A stretch of 7,999 bases of DNA, taken from contig CAKZXL010000590.1 of assembly GCA_937883885.1 (NCBI GenBank), forward strand, positions 1-7,999. Direction: 5' to 3'. Position 1 is the first letter of the stretch. Each line of letters opens with the position of its first letter. The notes under the pieces are model-generated. The model saw only the letters and a list, made by a program, of their open reading frames with translations, did not search any database and was not told where the DNA came from. Positions 1-6,097 of this stretch are shown in pieces. Both the position numbers and the translations under genes were made by a program. The DNA is from an uncultured Aquincola sp. (lineage in GTDB: Bacteria > Pseudomonadota > Gammaproteobacteria > Burkholderiales > Burkholderiaceae).

Positions 1-1982
1 CAGATCTGGCGCAGCCGCCAGCCTGCTTCCCAGCGGCCCTGCTGCCAGCGGCGGCCCAGGCTCAGGTTCGCGGTGGTGCCCGGTATGCCGGCGAAGAACG
101 GACGCCCCGCCTGCCCGTCGCGCCAGCGTTCGGCCAGGATGCGCGAGAGGCCGAAGCTGCCGTACAGCTCACGCCCCTCGTGCTGCACTTCCAGCTCCAC
201 GCCGCGGCGCTTTTCATGGAAGGGCTGCACGACCTGGCCATCCGACACATCCAGATAGCTGGCGCCGTTGAGGTGGCGCGAATCGATGCGGTAGAGCGTC
301 AGCCGGGCCTGGGTGCTGGCGCCCGAGGCCCAGCGTGGCGGCGTCCAGGCCAGCGAGATCTCGCGGTTCAGCGATTCGGTGGGCTGGATCGCATCGCCGC
401 AGCCGTTGGGCAGCAACTGGCCGCCCTGCCCGTTCGGCAACGCACCGCAGGGGTTGGCCGCTTCCATGCCGAAGTAGTCGGTGAGCAGCGGCGGCCGGAA
501 GCTCTCCACCACGCGGTAGCTCAACCACCAGGCCGCGCTCGGGTTCCACGCGATGCTGAGGCCCGGCGTGCGGCGCTCGAAGCGGTAGCGCCCGGGCTCG
601 CCCGCAGCCTGCCGCATCAACGCCGCGGGGCCGTCGGCTTCCAGCATGTAACGGTCCCAGCGCAGGCCGGGTGTCACCGTCAGGGCGCCCAGCGTGAACG
701 CATGCTGCAGCACCCAGGCCACCGACGAGCGGGTGCCCGGCGGCTGCTGCGCATCGAAGCCATCGGGATAGCGGCCATCGGGCCCGTTCTGGTAGGGGTT
801 GTCGGTCAGCCGCCGCAGATCGCGCCGGTTGCGCAGCGCCTGTGCGCCCACCGTCAGCACGCCCTGCCAAGGGCCGGCCTGCCAGCGGGTGTCGTTGAAG
901 ACCTCGGCGGTCCAGATGTCGTAGTGCCAGCGGTCGTGCACCACGCCGGTGTCGCCGTCGTCCGGTGTCCAGGTACAGGGCGCCTGCGCGCAGCCGCTGG
1001 CGAAGTTGCTTTCGCCCGGCACCATGCGGTTGAGCAGGTGCGTGGTTTCATGCGCCAGCGTGCCGCGCAGCTTGAGCCACGACTGCGGCGGCTCGTACGT
1101 GAAGCGCAGGTTGAGCGTCTCGTCGTCCACCGTCTGGTGCACGTAGCCGCCCACGCCGGCGGTGCTCGAATTGGCGTCGTAGGGGGTGAACACTGGCCCG
1201 CTGCGGTAGGCGGTGCGGCTGAGTTCCAGCTGCAGGTCGTCCAATGGCGCCCAGCCCAGTTTGACCAGGCTGCCTTCCGATTGCGTGGCCGTCGCGGGGC
1301 TGCGTGCCCCACCCGCCAGCTTGAAGTCGCTGCCATCTCGCCGCACCAGCGACACCAGCAGGTCGGTGCTGGCCGTGGGCCGGCCGAAGGCGGTGAGCAT
1401 GCGCAGGCGTTCACGGCTGTTGGCGTCGTAGCCCAGCTTCACCAGGCCGCCGGCGCGTTCGCCCGCACGCAGAAAGTCGGCGGCCGACTTGGTGGTGGCC
1501 ACCACCGCGCCGCCGATGGCACCCGAGCCGGTGAGCAGCGAAGGGCCGCGTTCCACCGTCACCGACTTGATCAGCTCCGGCTCGATGAACACGCCGCTGC
1601 CAAAGCGGTACTTCTCGAAGCCCTTGACGCCGCCGTCGATCTTGAAGACCACGTCGTCGTTGCCACGGAAGCCGCGGATGTTGAACTTCATGCCGCTGGT
1701 GCGCGGCCCGCCCGCGGCCGACACGCCCGGCGCTTCCTGCACCAGGTCGAACAGGCTGCTGCTTTGCCGTCGCTCGATCATCTCGGCATCGAGCACCGTG
1801 CTGCTCTCGGTGGGCGGCAGCGCCACCGGCGGTGTGCGCTGGCCGCTGATGACGATGACCGGCGTGGCCTCGGCCTGCGCCGCGTCCACCGGCTGTGCCA
1901 GCGGCGCGCCGCTGGCCAGCACCAGCCCGAGGGTGGCGATGCCCGCCGGCCGCAGCGCGCCGGTTACCCAGGCGCGGCTCAA
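1..1982 (-). CDS. hmuR: TonB-dependent haem receptor, 3' end outside window
   Basis: Outer-membrane beta-barrel receptor, probably for haem or a haem protein, energised by TonB. About 660 residues lie in the window with no stop, so the last barrel strands are missing on the left. From the chosen TTG start there is a signal peptide (residues 1-30, ending GAPLAQ), a TonB-box-like stretch PVIVISG (41-47), then a plug domain with NIRGF (about 101-105), KIDGG (114-118) and ELIKSVTVERGP (136-147). The barrel carries SFRPPLLTDYF (F495), which matches the FRAP-type box of haem receptors, followed by QPTESLNREISL. The His usually found near this box is absent. Two close Cys pairs occur (C331/C336 and C512/C528), probably in outer loops. 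The start codon overlaps the stop of the preceding gene, suggesting translational coupling, and no good Shine-Dalgarno is visible. The haem role rests mainly on the divergent hmuSTUV genes; a different iron chelate is possible. The symbol is by context. Confidence 0.88.
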   Translation of the reverse strand, partial: MSRAWVTGALRPAGIATLGLVLASGAPLAQPVDAAQAEATPVIVISGQRTPPVALPPTESSTVLDAEMIERRQSSSLFDLVQEAPGVSAAGGPRTSGMKFNIRGFRGNDDVVFKIDGGVKGFEKYRFGSGVFIEPELIKSVTVERGPSLLTGSGAIGGAVVATTKSAADFLRAGERAGGLVKLGYDANSRERLRMLTAFGRPTASTDLLVSLVRRDGSDFKLAGGARSPATATQSEGSLVKLGWAPLDDLQLELSRTAYRSGPVFTPYDANSSTAGVGGYVHQTVDDETLNLRFTYEPPQSWLKLRGTLAHETTHLLNRMVPGESNFASGCAQAPCTWTPDDGDTGVVHDRWHYDIWTAEVFNDTRWQAGPWQGVLTVGAQALRNRRDLRRLTDNPYQNGPDGRYPDGFDAQQPPGTRSSVAWVLQHAFTLGALTVTPGLRWDRYMLEADGPAALMRQAAGEPGRYRFERRTPGLSIAWNPSAAWWLSYRVVESFRPPLLTDYFGMEAANPCGALPNGQGGQLLPNGCGDAIQPTESLNREISLAWTPPRWASGASTQARLTLYRIDSRHLNGASYLDVSDGQVVQPFHEKRRGVELEVQHEGRELYGSFGLSRILAERWRDGQAGRPFFAGIPGTTANLSLGRRWQQGRWEAGWRLRQI

Positions 1983-2863
1983 CGCGCCGCCCGCGCCGGT
2001 GTATGGGCCGCGCCGGCCGAGGCGGTGGCAGGCACCACCGGCACCTGCGCTTCGGCCACGGCCGCCAGCAGGCCGGCCAGGCCCACCAGCGCCACCCGCG
2101 GCGCGCGCAGCGTGGGCACCGGCGCGGGCGGCGGCGGTGCGGCCGGCGGGCTGGCGTACACGGCCAGGTTGTCCAGGCTCATGTGGCCCACCTGTGCCTT
2201 GAAGTCGAAGCGGTAGGTGGCGGCCACCGGCACCTGCTCCCAGCGCCACAGCCATTCGCCGTTCACAGACGCGGTGCTCACCTCGTTGCCATTGCCATCG
2301 GGCATCACCAGCGTGGAAGCCTGCTGGAAGGTGGCCGCCGAGGCCGTGGCCGCCACGCCGTTGAGCGTGACGTTCATGTCGGGCAACGTGCCCAGGGTGC
2401 CGCTGCGCATCACCACCGTGCGGGTGCTGCCCACGGTGGCGCTGGCCGCCCCGGCATCGGTGAGCACCAGGTTGAACACCAGCGGCAGGCCCGGCACCTG
2501 GGAGAAGGCCAGACCGTAGATGTTGTTGATGCCGGTGCGCAGGCCGGTGCCGCTGGTTTCCTGCAGCACCGCGCGCAGGCCGGTGGATTGACCCACCGTG
2601 GGCCGGCTGAAGGTCCAGCGCGTGCCCGCATCGGGCACGAAGCCGCCCCACTCCGCATACAGCGCGCCGGCATCGGTGTTCTGCCAGGCCGCGCCGGTGT
2701 AGCCGGCCGCGCCCAGGAAGGCATTGGCGGGCAGGTTGAACGAATGCCACTGGTGGGGCGTGGCATCACCGCTCAGGGTGACGGCCGGGGCCCAGGCGGG
2801 CCAGGCCAGGCAGGCCGCGGCCAGGGACAGGCGCAAGGCGCGCCGCGGGTCGATGGAGGGCAT
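1979..2863 (-). CDS. Exported protein with VPTL-type C-terminal sorting-like tail
   Basis: Unrecognised 294-residue exported protein. Residues 1-28 form a signal peptide (basic PRRALRL, hydrophobic core, then WAPA). The mature part is rich in Trp, Gly, Thr and Val and looks like a beta-sandwich, with TPHQWHSF (35-42) near its start and FKAQVGHMSL (221-230) near its end. A Pro/Ala linker (239-248) leads to VPTL (249-252) and a short hydrophobic helix (256-270), resembling IPTL-CTERM or PEP-CTERM sorting tails. The usual run of Arg after the helix is missing and 24 further residues follow. I chose ATG 2863 over the in-frame ATG at 2944 because it places the signal peptide at the N terminus and keeps the hairpin repeats non-coding. 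It lies between a PEP-CTERM gene and a TonB receptor, so a role in capturing the receptor's ligand is inferred. Its pattern resembles the neighbouring PEP-CTERM protein. Confidence 0.72.
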   Translation of the reverse strand: MPSIDPRRALRLSLAAACLAWPAWAPAVTLSGDATPHQWHSFNLPANAFLGAAGYTGAAWQNTDAGALYAEWGGFVPDAGTRWTFSRPTVGQSTGLRAVLQETSGTGLRTGINNIYGLAFSQVPGLPLVFNLVLTDAGAASATVGSTRTVVMRSGTLGTLPDMNVTLNGVAATASAATFQQASTLVMPDGNGNEVSTASVNGEWLWRWEQVPVAATYRFDFKAQVGHMSLDNLAVYASPPAAPPPPAPVPTLRAPRVALVGLAGLLAAVAEAQVPVVPATASAGAAHTPARAAR

Positions 2864-2895
2864 GGAAAGCAGCAGCGGCGGGGCCGGGCCCCGGG

Positions 2896-2968
2896 GATGG
2901 GCCCCGAGGGCCGACCGAGAGATCGGCCCAGAGGGCCGACCCAAGAGATCGGCCCCGAGGGCCGAGGG
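2896..2968 (-). repeat. Three tandem hairpin-forming repeats between two exported-protein genes
   Basis: Three copies of a 22-26 base unit lie head to tail: 2896-2920, 2921-2946 and 2947-2968. The plus-strand core is GATCGGCCCnGAGGGCCGA-like. Copies 2 and 3 each form a perfect 7-bp stem with a 3-base loop (TCGGCCC at 2923-2929 with GGGCCGA at 2933-2939; TCGGCCC at 2949-2955 with GGGCCGA at 2959-2965). Copy 1 has one mismatch in the stem. They begin 11 bases after the stop of the upstream gene and end 33 bases before the next start. No U-run follows, so a simple intrinsic terminator is unlikely. An mRNA-stabilising or attenuating element, or a small dispersed repeat, fits better. Confidence 0.7.
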
Positions 2969-2978
2969 AAGTCGCGCG

Positions 2979-3835
2979 TCAGGCGGCCTGGCGGCGACGG
3001 CGCGCCAGCATCACCACCATGCCCAGGCCACCCAGCATCAGCGCATAGGTCTCGGGCTCGGGCACCGGCACGGCCACCACCTGGGTGAACACATCGCTCT
3101 GCGTCAGCGTCATGCCGTAGATCTGCGCATGCTGCACGCCGGTGAAGTCGATGCTGAACGAGGTGATGGGCTGGCTGACGCCGCGCAGGTCCCACTGCAG
3201 GCCGTACTGGTTGATGTACAGCGACTCTTCACCCGTGGGCATGGCCACGGTGCCGTTGAAGAAGGCTTCCAGCGTGCTGGAGAAGGTGGCCGCCACGCCG
3301 GTGGTGGTGCCGGCGGCGGTGGTGTAGCTCAGCGTGGGCAGCACGCCGTTGTGGAAGTCGTAGGTCCAGGCTTCGCCGATGCCGACCTGGAAGGCCACCG
3401 TCTGCAGGTTGGCCAGCGGGGTGCTGTCGCTCACGCGCAGCGTGCCGCCGTTGTTGTTATCGCGCCACTGAAGCCGCCGAAGTACAGCGAGCCGCTGGCC
3501 ACGTAGGGCGCGCCGCCATTGCCGTTGGACACCTTGCTCAAGGCCGCGGCATCGCTGCCCGCGCTGTTGACCTGCGAAGCGATCGGCGCCGGCCAGGCGC
3601 CCGTGCCCGGAAAGCCCGGATAGCCGGTGATGCCCGGCACCCCGTTCTGCGCGAAAGTGGTGAGGTTGACCCAGGCGTTGTTGCTCACGTTGTCGGCCGC
3701 GTCCAGCGCGCTGGCCAGGTCGACCTGGTGGTCGGTGTAGCTGCCGTAGGTCTGGGCACCGGCCTGCGTGGCGGCCAGCAGGCCGAGGGTGAGCACGGTG
3801 GCGCCAAGGGGCGTGTGGAAATGAACGGATGCCAT
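2979..3835 (-). pseudogene. PEP-CTERM exported protein gene, interrupted by a one-base frameshift
   Basis: A secreted PEP-CTERM protein of unknown function, about 285 residues if repaired. The first frame (3835-3431) gives a signal peptide MASVHFHTPLGATVLTLGLL ending QAGAQ, then a Gly/Asn/Ser-rich domain up to GSLYFGGFSG, and stops after 134 codons. The second frame continues with NNNGGTLRVSDSTPL and a beta-rich region. It ends in VPEPETYALML, a hydrophobic helix and RRRRQAA, the classic exosortase-recognised tail. The region is 857 bases long, one short of a multiple of three, so a single missing base near 3458-3466 explains the break. ATG 3835 is preceded by AGGAGG with 8-base spacing. It is the first gene of the receptor operon, directly behind the Fur-controlled promoter. 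Either the gene is newly inactivated or the sequence has an error. As written, the product would lack its sorting tail. Confidence 0.8.
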
Positions 3836-3843
3836 GAAGAAGT

Positions 3844-3849
3844 CCTCCT
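3844..3849 (-). promoter_or_regulatory. Strong ribosome binding site of the PEP-CTERM gene
   Basis: The minus strand reads AGGAGG, a perfect Shine-Dalgarno core, 8 bases before ATG 3835. It fixes the start of the PEP-CTERM gene against the longer in-frame possibility at 3979, and it is by far the best ribosome binding site in the window. Confidence 0.85.
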
Positions 3850-3919
3850 GAGTGGATTGGGTTGGCGTTGCGCTTGGTCCAGCGGCGCCCTCCCCCACGG
3901 AGGCGAACCGACACCACAG

Positions 3920-3947
3920 ATGATAATGGTTCGCATTCAGAAAGCAA
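3920..3947 (-). promoter_or_regulatory. Predicted sigma-70 promoter of the exported-protein/receptor operon
   Basis: On the minus strand TTGCTT (3947-3942) is followed after 16 bases by TATCAT (3925-3920), matching the -35 box at 3 of 6 and the -10 box at 5 of 6 positions. Transcription would begin near 3913, leaving a leader of about 78 bases before ATG 3835. The Fur-like box at 3921-3940 covers the spacer and the -10. The promoter is inferred from pattern only. Confidence 0.5.
3921..3940. promoter_or_regulatory. Fur-like box 1
   Basis: GATAATGGTTCGCATTCAG (3922-3940) matches the 19-base Fur consensus at 12 of 19 positions. Read as the 7-1-7 form, TGATAAT-G-GTTCGCA (3921-3935) matches 11 of 14. 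It also contains the palindrome AATG-5-CATT. It overlaps the predicted leftward promoter, as expected for an iron-repressed receptor operon. Fur control of haem uptake is established in many proteobacteria; its use here is inferred. Confidence 0.65.
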
Positions 3948-3981
3948 CAATCCGTGACGTTCGCAGGGGCACAGCACACAT

Positions 3982-4010
3982 TTCATTTGCGAACGATTCT
4001 TGTTTATAGT
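3982..4010 (+). promoter_or_regulatory. Predicted sigma-70 promoter of hmuSTUV
   Basis: TTCATT (3982-3987), 17 bases, then TATAGT (4005-4010) gives 3 of 6 and 5 of 6 matches to the -35 and -10 boxes. Transcription would begin near 4017, with a leader of about 70 bases that contains eight C in a row (4031-4038). The second Fur-like box lies across the spacer. This mirrors the arrangement of the leftward promoter. Confidence 0.5.
3983..4002. promoter_or_regulatory. Fur-like box 2
   Basis: The segment contains TTTGCGAACGATTCTTG. On the minus strand it reads AGAATCGTTCGCA, close to box 1 (ATAATGGTTCGCA), so the two sites are inverted copies sharing the GTTCGCA half-site. The match to the general Fur consensus is weak (about 8 of 14 in the 7-1-7 form). 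The call depends on the likeness to box 1 and on its place between the -35 and -10 of the hmuSTUV promoter. Confidence 0.45.
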
Positions 4011-4087
4011 CCGCCGGCTTTCCCGCTGTTCCCCCCCCACCCAACCGCAAGGGCTGGCCGCCGCACGCCCGAACCCGCCTGCTGTCC

Positions 4088-5227
4088 ATGTCTTCTGTTC
4101 GCTCTTCCCACACCCGTCTGGCGGCCGCCCGGGGCCCCGCCTCGGCCGCCGCCTTGCTCGATACCTCGGCCGATCTGCGGCATCGGTTTGCGGCCGCCCG
4201 CCAGGCCGGCCAGCGCCACCGCGACGCAGCCGCCAGCCTGGGCCTGAGCGAAGGCGAAGCCGTGGCCCTGCACAGCGCCGCTGCCGGCGTGCCCGAGCAC
4301 ACCGCCGGCTTGCGCAGCGTGCGCCTGCGCGGGCCCTGGCTCGACCTGCTGCGGGCGCTGGAGCCCTGCGGCGCCTTGATGGCCCTCACCCGCAACGACG
4401 TCGCGGTGCACGAAAAAACCGGCAGCTACACCGGCCTGGCCGCCCAGGGCCCGGTGGCGCTGGCGCTGGGCGACGACATCGACCTGCGGCTGTTCTTCCA
4501 GCACTGGACGGCCGGCTATGCGGTGCATGAACCGGCGCGTGCCGGCGGCGGCGCGCCGACCCTCAGCCTGCAGTTCTTCGATGCGCAGGGCAGCGCCGTG
4601 CACAAGATCTACCCGCGCCCGGCCACCGACCTGGCCTGCTGGCAGCAGGTGGCGCAGGACTATGCAGACCCCGTCGGCACGCTGCCGGCGTTCACGCCGC
4701 CGCCTGTGCCAGAGCCGGCGCCGGATGACGACGGCGTGGACGTGGCCGCCTTCGGCCAGGCCTGGGCCGGCCTGCACGACACGCATGAGTTCCATGGCCT
4801 GCTCAAGCAGCATCGGCTGGAGCGTGAGCAGGCCTTGCGGCTGATGGCAGGCCGCTTCACCCAGCGTTTGCCCACCGATGCGCTGCGCCGGCTGCTGCAC
4901 GGCGCAGCCGCTGCGGCGCAGCCCATCATGGTGTTCGTCGGCAACCCCGGCTGCATCCAGATCCACACCGGCCCGGTGCGCCGCATCGAGGTGATGGGCC
5001 CCTGGCTCAACGTGCTGGACGACGGCTTCAACCTGCATGTGCGGCAAGACCAGCTGGCCAGCGCCTGGGCGGTGGACAAGCCCACCGACGACGGCACCGT
5101 GAGCTCGTTGGAGCTGTTCGATGCCCAGCGGCGGCTGGTGCTGCAGTGCTTCGGCGCCCGCAAGCCCGGCCAGCCCGAGTCCGAAGGCTGGCGCCAGCTG
5201 CTGCAGGCCGTGAAGGCGGGCCGGTGA
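4088..5227 (+). CDS. hmuS: Cytoplasmic haem-utilisation protein HmuS (HemS/ShuS/PhuS family)
   Basis: Receives haem in the cytoplasm after import and passes it on or takes part in its breakdown, as established for HemS, ShuS and PhuS. The 379-residue length is in the usual 340-380 range. The protein shows the family's internal duplication. The first half has RGPWLDLL (81-88), RNDVAVHEKTGSY (102-114) and LSLQFFDAQGSAVHKIY (159-175). The second half repeats these as MGPWLNVL (303-310), GNPGCIQIHTGPV (285-297) and SSLELFDAQRRLVLQCF (339-355). The stretch GLHDTHEFHGLLKQH (228-242) is the family's His-bearing segment that holds the axial haem ligand. An acidic/Pro linker (201-216) joins the halves. 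It has no signal peptide, as expected. ATG 4088 has only a poor Shine-Dalgarno. It is the first gene of a four-gene operon, and its TGA overlaps the GTG of hmuT by four bases. Confidence 0.93.
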   Translation: MSSVRSSHTRLAAARGPASAAALLDTSADLRHRFAAARQAGQRHRDAAASLGLSEGEAVALHSAAAGVPEHTAGLRSVRLRGPWLDLLRALEPCGALMALTRNDVAVHEKTGSYTGLAAQGPVALALGDDIDLRLFFQHWTAGYAVHEPARAGGGAPTLSLQFFDAQGSAVHKIYPRPATDLACWQQVAQDYADPVGTLPAFTPPPVPEPAPDDDGVDVAAFGQAWAGLHDTHEFHGLLKQHRLEREQALRLMAGRFTQRLPTDALRRLLHGAAAAAQPIMVFVGNPGCIQIHTGPVRRIEVMGPWLNVLDDGFNLHVRQDQLASAWAVDKPTDDGTVSSLELFDAQRRLVLQCFGARKPGQPESEGWRQLLQAVKAGR

Positions 5228-6087
5228 AGCGCCGGCAGTTGCTGGCAGCCGGGGTGGGCGCCGGCGCCGGCCTGGCCTGGCCCGCGCAGGCCCAGCCCGC
5301 ACCACGCCTCGTCAGCGTGGGCGGTGCGCTCACCGAAATCGTCTACCGCCTGGGCGCGGCGGCGCAGCTGGTGGGCACCGACACCACCAGCCTGTACCCC
5401 GAGGCGGCGCAACGCACGCCCAAGGTGGGCTACCAGCGCCAGCTGTCGGCCGAAGGTGTGCTGTCGCTGCGGCCCGACGTGCTGCTGACCACCGACGAAG
5501 CCGGCCCGCCGGCGGTGATCGAACAGCTGCGCGGCGCCGGTGTGCGCGTGGTCAGCACCACCACCAGCCACGACCTGGCCGAGGTGCAGCGCAAGATCAC
5601 CGCCGCCGGCCAGGCGACCGGGCGCAGCGCAGAGGCCGCGGCGCTGCAGCAGCAGCTGCTGGCCGATTGGCAACGCAGCCGCCAGGCCTTGCCCCGGCTG
5701 GCCGGGCCGGCACCGCGGGTGCTGTTCGTGCTGGCCCATGGCAATGCGCCGCAGGTGGCCGGCGCCGGTACCGCGGCCCAGGCCATGCTGCAGCTGGCCG
5801 GTGCGCGCAACGCGCTGCAGGGCTTCGACGGCTACCGCGCGATGACGGCCGAAGCCGTGGTGGCCGCCGCGCCCGACCTGGTGTTGAGCACGCAGCAGGC
5901 GGTGCAGGCCGCCGGCGGGCCGGCCGCCTTCTGGCAGCTGCCCGGCCTGGCCATGACGCCGGCGTTCGCGGCGCGCCGGCTGCATGCGCCCGATGCGCTG
6001 TGGCTGCTGGGCTTCGGCCCCCGGCTGCCGCAGGCGGTGGCCGAGCTGGCGCAGGTGGTGGCCGCCATTCCCGCGGCGCGGGCTTGA
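5224..6087 (+). CDS. hmuT: Periplasmic haem-binding protein HmuT of the ABC importer
   Basis: Substrate-binding protein that takes haem from the outer-membrane receptor and delivers it to HmuUV. It has 287 residues from GTG 5224. This start gives a signal peptide (KRRQLLAAG, hydrophobic stretch, then PAQAQ near 20-24) directly followed by RLVSVGGALTEIVYRLG, the usual beginning of the mature HmuT/BtuF-like fold. An ATG at 5146 would bury the signal and overlap hmuS by 82 bases. VGYQRQLSAEGVLSLRPDVL (68-87) is the HmuT/ShuT hallmark; its Tyr (Y70 in the precursor) corresponds to the haem-ligating Tyr of ShuT. The C-terminal lobe includes FDGYRAMTAEAVVAAAPDLV. KRRQLL resembles a weak twin-arginine motif, so Tat export is possible though Sec is the usual route. 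The GTGA overlap with hmuS suggests coupled translation, and hmuU starts 10 bases downstream. Confidence 0.93.
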   Translation: MKRRQLLAAGVGAGAGLAWPAQAQPAPRLVSVGGALTEIVYRLGAAAQLVGTDTTSLYPEAAQRTPKVGYQRQLSAEGVLSLRPDVLLTTDEAGPPAVIEQLRGAGVRVVSTTTSHDLAEVQRKITAAGQATGRSAEAAALQQQLLADWQRSRQALPRLAGPAPRVLFVLAHGNAPQVAGAGTAAQAMLQLAGARNALQGFDGYRAMTAEAVVAAAPDLVLSTQQAVQAAGGPAAFWQLPGLAMTPAFAARRLHAPDALWLLGFGPRLPQAVAELAQVVAAIPAARA

Positions 6088-6097
6088 AGCGCCGGCC

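Noticed and set aside
180..2216. Very long plus-strand open frame opposite the TonB receptor
   Set aside because: Its product is His/Arg/Ala-rich with no recognisable domain, and it mirrors the receptor, whose plug and barrel motifs are clear. Long antisense frames are expected at this GC content.
2896..2968. Intrinsic transcription terminator at the hairpin repeats
   Set aside because: Stems are good but no run of U follows any of them on the transcribed strand, and the downstream receptor genes have no other obvious promoter.
1895..3088. Plus-strand frame across the exported-protein genes and hairpins
   Set aside because: Gly/Arg/His-rich sequence without domain or signal. It crosses the intergenic repeat, and the opposite strand has a signal peptide and sorting tail.
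3431..3470. Programmed -1 ribosomal frameshift
   Set aside because: No X-XXY-YYZ heptamer is present near the junction; a simple missing base explains the data better.
2979..4040. Single minus-strand frame read as one 353-residue protein
   Set aside because: Only its C-terminal part is protein-like. Its N-terminal part is antisense-style Arg/Gly sequence over the promoter, whereas the other frame supplies a signal peptide and a perfect ribosome binding site.
3836..4087. hemP/hmuP small regulator gene, common near such operons
   Set aside because: I looked on both strands of the intergenic region and saw no short frame with the expected HmuP-like sequence or a ribosome binding site.
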